Assembly (NCBI RefSeq): GCF_025420585.1
Contig: NZ_JAOEGB010000009.1
Span: 186,001 to 250,000 of the forward strand
Direction: 5' to 3'
Length of the DNA stretch: 64,000 nt
Source: Planotetraspora sp. A-T 1434
GTDB lineage: Bacteria; Actinomycetota; Actinomycetes; Streptosporangiales; Streptosporangiaceae
Below the pieces are notes generated by a model that was not told the DNA's origin, searched no databases, and was given only the letters and a program-made list of their open reading frames with translations. Shown piece by piece: positions 1-7,225 of the stretch (its first letter is position 1; every line of letters begins with the position of its first letter). The translations under genes and the position numbers were made by a program.

Positions 1-224
1 TCGTGACGAGCCATTCGCCCGTGCTGCTGGACGTCGTTCCTCGTGACGAGATCGTCTTGCTGGACAACGCGACCCGTGTCGGAGGCGGTGTCGCGCCCAG
101 CGCGGTCACCAGACCCCGGCGGTTGGCCGCCGTGGGTGAGGTGCCGCAGCGGGACGCCTCCGGTGTCCCCGTGGTCGCCGAGGCGGAACTCGAACGGTTC
201 CGCGTTGCCGCGCGAGGCGCCTGA
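1..224 (+). CDS. C-terminus of an AAA/SMC-like ATPase (5'-truncated by the window)
   Basis: Only the last ~74 codons are in the window; the reading frame is open at base 3 and ends at TGA 222-224. The visible part begins VTSHSPVLLDVVPRDEIVLL. This is the typical C-terminal 'switch' strand of RecF/SMC-like and OLD-type AAA ATPases, in which T-[TS]-H-S-P-x-L-L-D follows Walker B and the His contacts the nucleotide. Walker A and B would lie upstream, outside the window. The stop overlaps the start of the next gene (TGATG), so the two are translationally coupled. ATPases of this type are commonly paired with a DUF4276/TOPRIM-like partner, which is what follows. A role in phage defence or DNA-end processing is an inference from that pairing. 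Confidence 0.6.
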   Translation, partial: VTSHSPVLLDVVPRDEIVLLDNATRVGGGVAPSAVTRPRRLAAVGEVPQRDASGVPVVAEAELERFRVAARGA

Positions 225-874
225 TGCGTGCGCTGAGCTGCATTCTGGTCAGGGAAGGCATCTCTGACGAGTGGTTCCTGGCGCCGCTGCTCCGCCGGGC
301 GATAGAGCAGTTGTGCGCCGAGGAGTTCGACGGAATCGTCGAGGTACTGCCGGTGTTGTGCCTGAACGCGGACACCCAGCGGCCCTCTACGGCCGTTGAG
401 GCCGCGGCTGGGGTGCGCGGAACGTTCGACGTCCTGTTGCTCCATCGTGACGGCGCTCCGCGGCCGAAGTCGGAGGACGTGATCCAGCGGATGCTGGAGA
501 CGTGGCGGCGATCCTCGGCGCCCGAGCCGCTCGTCGCCGTCGTCCCGGTGCGCGAGGCGGAAGCGTGGGCGCTCGCGGATCCCGACGCGCTGAGTCGTGT
601 GCTCGCGCCGCCCTCACGCGTGATGACTGAGATCATGGCCAGCGGACGAGGGTCCGTCGAGGAGCTTCAGGATCCAAAGGATGTCCTCGCCAGGCTGATC
701 GCCGCAGCCTTGGGCACGTACAAGCCGAACCAGCACACAGATTTCCATCAGGATTTCTTCGACCGGCTGGCAGAGCAGATAGAGATCGCCAGGTTGCGGA
801 AGCTGCCCGCTTTCGCCCGCTGGTGGACCGATATGACCAACGCACTGGAGAAGCTAGGTTTCCGATATGGCTGA
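224..874 (+). CDS. DUF4276 (TOPRIM-like) family protein, partner of the upstream ATPase
   Basis: 216 aa. The N-terminal [15 protein letters not shown] resembles the 'EGxSD' acidic strand of TOPRIM/OLD-nuclease folds. A second acidic element follows (LLLHRDG). The middle has the DUF4276 hallmark [13 protein letters not shown] (E-x-E-x-W-x-L-x-D-P), and the C-terminus has the [10 protein letters not shown] and LPAFARWW blocks of the family. Length is normal for DUF4276. ATG 224 overlaps the ATPase stop by one base, and its own stop lies 8 bases inside gatB, so all three are probably one transcript. DUF4276 proteins are found next to AAA ATPases in accessory or defence-like gene pairs; the biochemical activity is not well established. 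The family call is from motifs seen by eye. Confidence 0.7.
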   Translation: MRALSCILVREGISDEWFLAPLLRRAIEQLCAEEFDGIVEVLPVLCLNADTQRPSTAVEAAAGVRGTFDVLLLHRDGAPRPKSEDVIQRMLETWRRSSAPEPLVAVVPVREAEAWALADPDALSRVLAPPSRVMTEIMASGRGSVEELQDPKDVLARLIAAALGTYKPNQHTDFHQDFFDRLAEQIEIARLRKLPAFARWWTDMTNALEKLGFRYG

Positions 875-2375
875 TACCGCGACGCTCATGCCGTACGACG
901 AGGCGCTGGAGCGCTTCGAGCCGGTGCTGGGGCTGGAGACGCACGTCGAGCTCGGCACGACGTCGAAGATGTTCTGCGGCTGCCCGACCACGTTCGGCGG
1001 ACCGCCGAACACGCACGTGTGCCCCGTCTGCCTGGCGCTGCCCGGCTCGCTGCCGGTGGCCAACGCCCAGGCGATCGAGTCCACGATCAGGATCGGTCTC
1101 GCGCTGAACTGCTCGATCGCCGAGTGGTGCCGCTTCGCCCGGAAGAACTACTTCTATCCGGACATGCCGAAGAACTACCAGATCAGCCAGTACGACGAGC
1201 CGCTGTGCACCAACGGCTACCTGGACGTCGAGGTGGACGGGAAGACGGTCCGGGTGGAGATCGAGCGGGTCCACCTGGAGGAGGACACCGGCAAGTCCAC
1301 CCATGTGGGCGGCGCGACCGGCCGCATCCACGGCGCGGACTACTCGATCGTCGACTACAACAGGGCCGGCATCCCGCTCGTCGAGATCGTCACCAAGCCC
1401 ATCGAGGGCACCGACCGGCTGGCCCCCGAGGTCGCCCGCGCGTACGTCACGGAGCTGCGCGAGCTGATGCGCGCCCTCGGCGTCTCCGACGTCCGAATGG
1501 AGGAGGGCTCCCTGCGTTGCGATGTCAACGTCTCCCTGATGGCGCGCGGATCCTCGAAGTGGGGCACCCGCACCGAGACCAAGAACGTCAACTCTCTCCG
1601 CAGCGTCGAGCGGGCGGTCCGGGGCGAGATCGAGCGCCAGGCGGCCATCCTCGCCGACGGCGGCCGGATCATCCAGGAGACCCGCCACTTCCACGAGGAC
1701 ACCGGGACGACCACGTCCGGCCGGTCGAAGGAGGAGGCGCAGGACTACCGGTACTTCCCGGAGCCCGACCTGCTGCCGATCGCCCCTGACCGCGAGTGGG
1801 TGGCCTCGCTGAAGGCCGCGCTGCCCGAGCTGCCGTCCCTGCGGCGCAGGCGTCTGCAGGCGGAGTGGGGCGTGTCCGACCTCGACATGGCCGCGATGCA
1901 CAACGCCGACGCGATCTCCCTGGTGGAGGCCACTGTGGCCGCCGGGGCTCCGGCGGCCGACGCCCGCAAGTGGTGGATGGGTGAGCTGGCCCGCCGGGCC
2001 AACGAGGCCGGTACGGCTCTCGCGGACCTGCCCATCACGCCCGCTGACGTCGCCCGGGTGACCGAGCTGGTGGCCTCGGGCGCGCTGAACGACAAGCTCG
2101 CCCGCCAGGTGCTGGAGGGCGTGCTCGCCGGAGAGGGCACGCCGGACGGCGTCGTGGAGAATCGCGGCCTGCGGATCGTCAATGACGAGGGCGAGCTGTC
2201 GGCCATCATCGACCAGGTCCTGGCCGACAACGCCGACGCGGCGGACAAGGTGCGGTCCGGGAAGATCGCCGCCGCGGGCGCTCTCGTGGGCGGAGTGATG
2301 AAGGCCAGCCGCGGCAAGGCCGACGCAGGCCGCGCCCGCGCGCTCATCCTCGAGAAGCTCGGCGTGACCGAGTAA
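867..2375 (+). CDS. gatB: Aspartyl/glutamyl-tRNA amidotransferase subunit B
   Basis: 502 aa, full length. GatB is the kinase/transamidase subunit of the cytoplasmic GatCAB complex that converts Glu-tRNA(Gln) (and Asp-tRNA(Asn) where used) to the amide form. Seen: the N-terminal [11 protein letters not shown] signature, a zinc-type cysteine set (C37, C39, C52, C55 in CGC and CPVC), the [14 protein letters not shown] block, and a C-terminal YqeY-like tRNA-binding region from about residue 360. ATG 867 overlaps the upstream gene by 8 bp. In most actinobacteria gatB follows gatC and gatA; neither lies in the 866 bases upstream, where the ATPase/DUF4276 pair sits. The same window has gltX, tRNA-Gln and tRNA-Glu, consistent with the indirect tRNA-Gln route. 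Confidence 0.97.
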   Translation: MADTATLMPYDEALERFEPVLGLETHVELGTTSKMFCGCPTTFGGPPNTHVCPVCLALPGSLPVANAQAIESTIRIGLALNCSIAEWCRFARKNYFYPDMPKNYQISQYDEPLCTNGYLDVEVDGKTVRVEIERVHLEEDTGKSTHVGGATGRIHGADYSIVDYNRAGIPLVEIVTKPIEGTDRLAPEVARAYVTELRELMRALGVSDVRMEEGSLRCDVNVSLMARGSSKWGTRTETKNVNSLRSVERAVRGEIERQAAILADGGRIIQETRHFHEDTGTTTSGRSKEEAQDYRYFPEPDLLPIAPDREWVASLKAALPELPSLRRRRLQAEWGVSDLDMAAMHNADAISLVEATVAAGAPAADARKWWMGELARRANEAGTALADLPITPADVARVTELVASGALNDKLARQVLEGVLAGEGTPDGVVENRGLRIVNDEGELSAIIDQVLADNADAADKVRSGKIAAAGALVGGVMKASRGKADAGRARALILEKLGVTE

Positions 2376-2447
2376 CTCTCGTAACGGCCGTAACTGCGCC
2401 GCTTATGTCCATCAGGTCCGCCTGCGCGTCCGTCACGGTCCCGCGCA

Positions 2448-2565
2448 TGCATGATCACGGCGTCTGTTTCCGCACGCCGTGCGGCATGTGCGGGAACCTG
2501 TGCATGATCACGGCCCGCGTTCGCGCACGCCGTGCGGCATGCGCGGGAACCTGTGCATGATCACG
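2448..2565 (-). repeat. Dispersed 53-bp repeat array A (3 copies) in the gatB 3' flank
   Basis: TGCATGATCACG occurs at 2448-2459, 2501-2512 and 2554-2565, exactly 53 bases apart. The interval between cores is also conserved: CACGCCGTGCGGCATG, then GCGGGAACCTG just before the next core. Minus is assigned because the opposite form, CGTGATCATGCA, is taken as forward. The array starts about 70 bases after the gatB stop. The rest of the 376-bp gap (2566-2751) is lower in GC, holds the promoter region and ribosome-binding site GGAGGAG (2737-2743) of the next gene, and shows no other gene. Confidence 0.9.
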
Positions 2566-2751
2566 CTCGGGGTTGTTGGTGTTCGGGGGATATGGGGCCC
2601 GCCGTAGGTGTGAATGTGGTGCGCCCCCTTTGTATTCGGGGGTTCTGCCAGTTCGGATGCTTCTAAAGGTCGTTGTTTTGTGACATATCCAATGGGGGCT
2701 GATTTAGGGTTAACTGAACGGAGTTGCCCTTGAGCCGGAGGAGACCGAGGC

Positions 2752-4701
2752 GTGCGGAACGCCGGAGCGTCCATCGACCCGCCGACGGATCCGTTCGCGG
2801 CGGTGCCTCCGCCCGCTCCGCCCAAGAAGCATCCGGTGCGTCCGGGCTCGGCCTCGCTTCCTCGCGGGGTGTCGGCCGACATCTTCGGTGATCGCTCGCC
2901 CCAACCGGCGCCCGCCGCGGCGCGCATCCCGCGCCAGAGCAGCCTGCCGCCGCCCCCTCGGCCCGTGGAGCCATGGCCCATGGCGGAGACGACGGTCAAG
3001 GACGAGCCGGCCGTCGCCTTCGATCCAGAGCCGGAGCCGAAGAGCCGCACGGGCCGCTACGCCTTGATCGGCCTTTCCGTGCTGCTTCTCGCCCTCTATC
3101 TCGTACCCGCCGTCTCCATGGCCGGCCGGGTGCTGTCCGGCACCACGGTCCTCGGCGTCGACATCGGGGGGCAGACCAGAGCAGAGGCGACGCTGACCCT
3201 CCGCGAGAGGCTGTACGGCCAGATAAGGGCGCCCATCATCGTGCGGCAGGGCGCTCGGCGGCTGACGGTGAACCCGGAGGACGCCGGCCTGCAACTCGAC
3301 GTGGAAGCCACCGTACGGCAGGCCTCCAGCGGCTTTCCCAGCCCCGGGGACGTGTGGGCCTCGCTCACCGGCGGCCGTGAGGTCAAACCCGTGATCTCGG
3401 TCGATCGGGAGAAGCTCGCGGCGGCCGTGTCCAAGGACGTCGCCGCCTTCCTCGAGAACCCGGCGCAGGAGGGTGGCGTCGCGTTCAAGGGACTGACCCC
3501 CGTGCCGATCTATCCGAAGGCGGGACACAGGATCGACCGGGCGGCCGTCGCCCTCGACATCGAGGAGGCGTACCTCAGCCCGGATGTCATGGTCGTGGCC
3601 GCGATGGTCAAGGACGCTCCCCAGGTGACCCGGAGCGCGGTGCACCGCGCGCTGGCCCTGGCGAAGGACGCGGTCGCCGGGCCGATCACGCTGACCAATG
3701 GCACCAGGTCGGCGCAGATCCCCCCCGCCGTCATCGCGGAGAGCCTCACCTTCGCGCCGGACGACCATGCCCTGCGACCCCACTTCGACGCCGCGAAGGC
3801 GGTGGCCGGTCTGGAACGGCAGCTCGTCGATCCCGAGCAGGCGGCACGTGACGCCGGTTTCGCCATCGTGCGCGGCCGGCCCAGCCTGGTCCATGGCAGG
3901 CCCGGCAAGCGGGTGGACACCGGCCGGCTGGCCTCGGACGTCCTCGCGGCCGTCGAAGGCCCGAGCCGTACGGTGCCGGTGACCCTGACGGACGGGCAGC
4001 CGGCCGTGACCGACGAGGACGCGCTGAAGTTGGGCATCACGGAGGAAGCCGGCCGGTTCACGACGTCCTATGACTGCTGTCTGCCGCGCGTGGCCAACAT
4101 CCAGGCCGCCGCCCGATCGCTGAACAACCACCTGGTCAAGCCGGGCGAGACGTTCTCGTTCAACGAGGTCGTGGGGAGGCGGGACGCTGCCGCCGGGTTC
4201 CCCGGCGGGGTCACCGCCACCATGATCCGGGGGAGGGCCGGGTCCGACGTGGCGGGGATGTCGCAGGTCGCCACGACGATGCTGAACGCCGTGATGCGCG
4301 CCGGGCTCGCGGACGTGGAGCACACGGCCCCAGAGGTGTACGCGCCGCAGTATCCGGCGGGCATGGACGCGGCGGTCTCCTATCCCGCACCGGACCTGCG
4401 GTGGAAGAACGACTCGCCGTACGGCGTGCTGATCCAGGCCTCCGCCACGGACACCTCGCTCACGGTCGTCCTGTGGAGCACCAAGCGGTACGACGTGGAG
4501 CTCCGCGACCCGGTTAAAACCCGGGTGACCCATCTTCCGCCGACGAACGGCGGTGGCAAGGGCTGTGTCCCGGTGCCGGAGGAGCCCGGATTCACCGCCG
4601 AGGTGACGCGGGTCCTCCAGGGGGACGGCAAGGTCGTGGACCGCCAGACGTTCACGACCGTGTACCAGCCTCAGGCGGCCGTCGTCTGCTCGGCCAAGTG
4701 A
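2752..4701 (+). CDS. VanW-family membrane-anchored protein with peptidoglycan-binding-like domains
   Basis: 649 aa. Order of parts: a cytoplasmic Pro-rich N-terminus (1-98), one transmembrane segment (about 99-126, YALIGLSVLLLALYLVPAVS), extracytoplasmic repeats of the 'PG_binding_4' type (about 140-400), and a VanW domain (about 436-580) with SYDCCLPRVANIQAAARSLN and PGETFSFNEVVG. VanW proteins occur in vancomycin-resistance clusters and, as here, as stand-alone surface proteins of actinobacteria and firmicutes; their biochemical role is unclear. The GTG start at 2752 is chosen for the GGAGGAG box 8 bases upstream. It appears monocistronic. A cell-wall role is inferred from topology only. 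Confidence 0.85.
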   Translation: MRNAGASIDPPTDPFAAVPPPAPPKKHPVRPGSASLPRGVSADIFGDRSPQPAPAAARIPRQSSLPPPPRPVEPWPMAETTVKDEPAVAFDPEPEPKSRTGRYALIGLSVLLLALYLVPAVSMAGRVLSGTTVLGVDIGGQTRAEATLTLRERLYGQIRAPIIVRQGARRLTVNPEDAGLQLDVEATVRQASSGFPSPGDVWASLTGGREVKPVISVDREKLAAAVSKDVAAFLENPAQEGGVAFKGLTPVPIYPKAGHRIDRAAVALDIEEAYLSPDVMVVAAMVKDAPQVTRSAVHRALALAKDAVAGPITLTNGTRSAQIPPAVIAESLTFAPDDHALRPHFDAAKAVAGLERQLVDPEQAARDAGFAIVRGRPSLVHGRPGKRVDTGRLASDVLAAVEGPSRTVPVTLTDGQPAVTDEDALKLGITEEAGRFTTSYDCCLPRVANIQAAARSLNNHLVKPGETFSFNEVVGRRDAAAGFPGGVTATMIRGRAGSDVAGMSQVATTMLNAVMRAGLADVEHTAPEVYAPQYPAGMDAAVSYPAPDLRWKNDSPYGVLIQASATDTSLTVVLWSTKRYDVELRDPVKTRVTHLPPTNGGGKGCVPVPEEPGFTAEVTRVLQGDGKVVDRQTFTTVYQPQAAVVCSAK

Positions 4702-4784
4702 TCCTCGTCCTCAACGCGCCACGAAGCCCCGAGGCCGGCGCGGTCGCGTGGCCGTACGGCCATGCGGGCCGGAGCGTGGCGCGG

Positions 4785-5999
4785 TCATGCCGCCGGGCGG
4801 GGTGGGACGAGGAGGATGCGGTCGTCGCCCGGGCGGGGTGATCCGCGGCCGTCCCTGTTGCTGGTGCCGACCCACAGCGTCCCGTCGGGAGCCGTGGCGA
4901 CCGCGCGCAGCCTGCCGTACTGACCGGTGAAGCGGGCGACGGGCCGGCCCACGGCGCCGTCCGGGCTCAGGGGGATCTGCCAGAGTCGCCGGCCGCGCAG
5001 CGCCGCGGCCCACAGGGATCCGTCGGCGTACGCGAGCCCGGACGGCGAGGCCTCATCGGTGGACCAGGTGAGCAGCGGGTCGGTGTACCTGCTGTCCCTG
5101 CCCATGCCCTCGACCTCCGGCCAGCCGTAGTTGTGGCCCTTCTCGATCAGGTTGATCTCGTCGTATGTGTTCTGGCCGAACTCGGTGGCGTACATGTGAC
5201 CCCGGCCGTCCCAGGCGAGGCCCTGGACGTTGCGGTGGCCGTAGGTCCATACAAGGGTGCCGAAGGGGTTGCCCGGAGCGGGCTTGCCGTCCACGGTCAT
5301 CCGAAGAATCTTGCCGCCGAGGGAGTCGCGGTCCTGGGCGAGCTCCTCGCGGCCGGTCTCCCCGGTCGAGGCGTAAAGGAAGCCGTCCGGGCCGAACGCC
5401 AGGCGGCCGCCGTTGTGGATGCGTCCCTTGGGGATGCCCCTCACGAGCGGGACGGGGTCGGAGAGCCGGCCGTCGTAGCGGTATCGGACCACCCGGTTGT
5501 CGCCGTCCGCCGTGAAATACACGAAGACGTGGTGATCAGTCGTGAACTTCGGGGAGACGGCCACGCCCAGCAGCCCGCCCTCGCCACCAGGGGCGACGCC
5601 CTGGATCACACCGGCATCTGAGGCGCGTCCCTGGGGCGTGACGCGCAGCAGCCGCGCCGAGTCCCGCTCCGTCACGAGCGCGTCGCCGCCCGGCAGGAAC
5701 GCGACGGCCCACGGCACCGCGAGATCCGTCACCAGTGTCCGCGGCCGTCCAGGAGGCTCCGCGGTGATGCTGGGCAGCGGAGCCGGGGTGTCCCCGCCGC
5801 CCCGCACGGTCGCGGGAGGGTCTCCGCCGCCCCGCACGGTCGCGGGAGGGTCTCCGCCGCCCCGCACGGTCGCGGGGGTGTTCCCGTCGTTCGTCACGCT
5901 CTCCGGGGTGGCCGAGCACGCCGGCACCGCGACCAGGGCGAGCGTGACGGCCGTCACAAGAGCCAGCCCAGAGCGCCCTATTTGGCCTATCTCGACCAT
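4785..5999 (-). CDS. PQQ-dependent sugar dehydrogenase-like lipoprotein (glucose/sorbosone dehydrogenase family)
   Basis: 404 aa. An N-terminal hydrophobic signal ends in VAVPAC, a lipobox-like site that would lipidate C28. A linker of three 10-residue repeats (ATVRGGGDPP) follows. The rest is a six-bladed soluble glucose dehydrogenase (GSDH) propeller: WAVAFLPGGDALVTERD, GGEGGLLGVAVSPKF, HNGGRLAFGPDGFLYASTGE, YGHRNVQGLAWD and the C-terminal W(A)AALRGRRLW. The His in HNGGR and the HRNxQG motif are typical of the family. These enzymes oxidise sugars or aldehydes with PQQ outside the membrane; the true substrate is unknown. It is divergent from the next gene. A much larger secreted paralogue of the catalytic domain is encoded at 40502-43825. 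Confidence 0.88.
   Translation of the reverse strand: MVEIGQIGRSGLALVTAVTLALVAVPACSATPESVTNDGNTPATVRGGGDPPATVRGGGDPPATVRGGGDTPAPLPSITAEPPGRPRTLVTDLAVPWAVAFLPGGDALVTERDSARLLRVTPQGRASDAGVIQGVAPGGEGGLLGVAVSPKFTTDHHVFVYFTADGDNRVVRYRYDGRLSDPVPLVRGIPKGRIHNGGRLAFGPDGFLYASTGETGREELAQDRDSLGGKILRMTVDGKPAPGNPFGTLVWTYGHRNVQGLAWDGRGHMYATEFGQNTYDEINLIEKGHNYGWPEVEGMGRDSRYTDPLLTWSTDEASPSGLAYADGSLWAAALRGRRLWQIPLSPDGAVGRPVARFTGQYGRLRAVATAPDGTLWVGTSNRDGRGSPRPGDDRILLVPPRPAA
5791..5880. repeat. Three tandem 30-bp repeats in the lipoprotein linker
   Basis: The unit beginning TCTCCGCCGCCCCGCACGGT is present three times at 5791-5820, 5821-5850 and 5851-5880 with almost no divergence. It is in frame and encodes the Gly/Pro-rich linker between the lipidated Cys and the propeller domain. 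Such near-identical minisatellites usually vary in copy number between strains, which would change tether length. Confidence 0.9.
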
Positions 6000-6064
6000 G
6001 TCCGTGACCTCCTCGTGCTTCTCATACTCGCGTTCGGCCGGGAAGGTTCCCTAGGTTGGTTCTC

Positions 6065-6997
6065 GTGAAGATCTGGGTCGCCTCGCAGGACATCGCGGAC
6101 GCACTGTCCGATTTGCCCAAAGAGCTGCCGGACGATGCCCCGGCACTGGAGCTCGCGGTATACGACGGCAAGACGGCGCTGCCCGGCGCTCCCGAGGAGG
6201 TCGAGATCTGGGTTCCGCCTCTTCAGCCGGTGCCGGATCTCGGGGCCGTCCTCGGCCGCATGACCGGCTTGCGCCTGCTCCAGACCGTGACCGCGGGCGT
6301 GGAGCCGTACCGCCCGCACGTGCCGAAGAACGCGGTGCTCTGCAACGCCCGGGGCGTCCACGACGCGGGCACCGCCGAGTGGGCGGTGGGCGCGATGATC
6401 GCCGTGCTGCGGGAGTTCCCCGGCTTCGCCGCCGCTCAGGCGCGCGGCGAGTGGACCTATCACCACACCGGCGTGCTGGCGGATTCCACAGTGCTGATCG
6501 TCGGGTACGGCTCGATCGGCGAGGCGGTGGAGCGGCGCCTGGCCGGTTTCGAGGTGGAGATCGTCCGGGTGGCGAGGTCCGCCCGGGGCAACGTGCACGG
6601 CCAGGACGAGCTTCCCGAGTTGCTGCCCTCGGCCGACGTGGTCGTCCTGCTCGTTCCGGCCACGGCGGACACCGTGGGCCTGGTGGATGCGAAGTTCCTC
6701 GCCGCCATGAAGGACGGCTCCGTGCTCGTGAACGCCGCCCGCGGCTCGATCGTCGACACCGGCGCGCTGGTGGCCGAGCTCCAGAGCGGGCGGCTGCGGG
6801 CCGCCCTCGACGTCACCGCGCCGGAGCCGCTGCCGCCGGGCCACCCTCTGTGGACCGCCCCGGGTGTTCTGATCACCCCACATGTCGCCGGCAGCACTCC
6901 CGCCTCGTTACGGCGCACCCGCGAGCTCGTCCGTGCACAGATCTTCCGGTACCTGACCGGTCAGCGACTCGCTAACATGATCACCGGCCACTACTGA
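6065..6997 (+). CDS. D-isomer-specific 2-hydroxyacid dehydrogenase
   Basis: 310 aa from GTG 6065; an in-frame TTG at 6056 would add three residues but is less well placed. NAD-binding GYGSIG lies at 147-152. The family's catalytic triad is present: Arg226 (NAARGSIVD), Glu254 (TAPEPLPPGHPLW) and His273 (ITPHVAGS). The protein is a full-length member of the PGDH/hydroxypyruvate-reductase superfamily without the regulatory ACT domain that the true SerA at 24483 has. It reduces a 2-keto acid or oxidises a D-2-hydroxy acid; the physiological substrate cannot be told from sequence. It is transcribed away from the sugar dehydrogenase lipoprotein, and the ~65-bp gap should hold both promoters. Confidence 0.85.
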   Translation: MKIWVASQDIADALSDLPKELPDDAPALELAVYDGKTALPGAPEEVEIWVPPLQPVPDLGAVLGRMTGLRLLQTVTAGVEPYRPHVPKNAVLCNARGVHDAGTAEWAVGAMIAVLREFPGFAAAQARGEWTYHHTGVLADSTVLIVGYGSIGEAVERRLAGFEVEIVRVARSARGNVHGQDELPELLPSADVVVLLVPATADTVGLVDAKFLAAMKDGSVLVNAARGSIVDTGALVAELQSGRLRAALDVTAPEPLPPGHPLWTAPGVLITPHVAGSTPASLRRTRELVRAQIFRYLTGQRLANMITGHY

Positions 6998-7225
6998 CCG
7001 CTCCCGGGCGACGGGCGGCGGCTTGACCGCGGGCCTGACTGCTCCATTAAGGATTCCGGAACGTGGCTGCCCCGTGACCTGGGGTGCGTACGGTGAACCT
7101 CATCCGCGCATGGCTGGTTATCAGATCGGTGACGACTCGGCGGTTGTCGCCCTCTCGATCACCGTCTGTGCGCAGACTGGCCATGTGACAGGGAGAGTAA
7201 AGCCGAGTCGAGGACGGGAGGGGCC

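Noticed and set aside
4750-4761. GGCCGTACGGCC palindrome as terminator of the VanW gene
   Set aside because: A self-complementary 12-mer without loop or T-run; CCGTACGG is a common word throughout this window, also inside genes.
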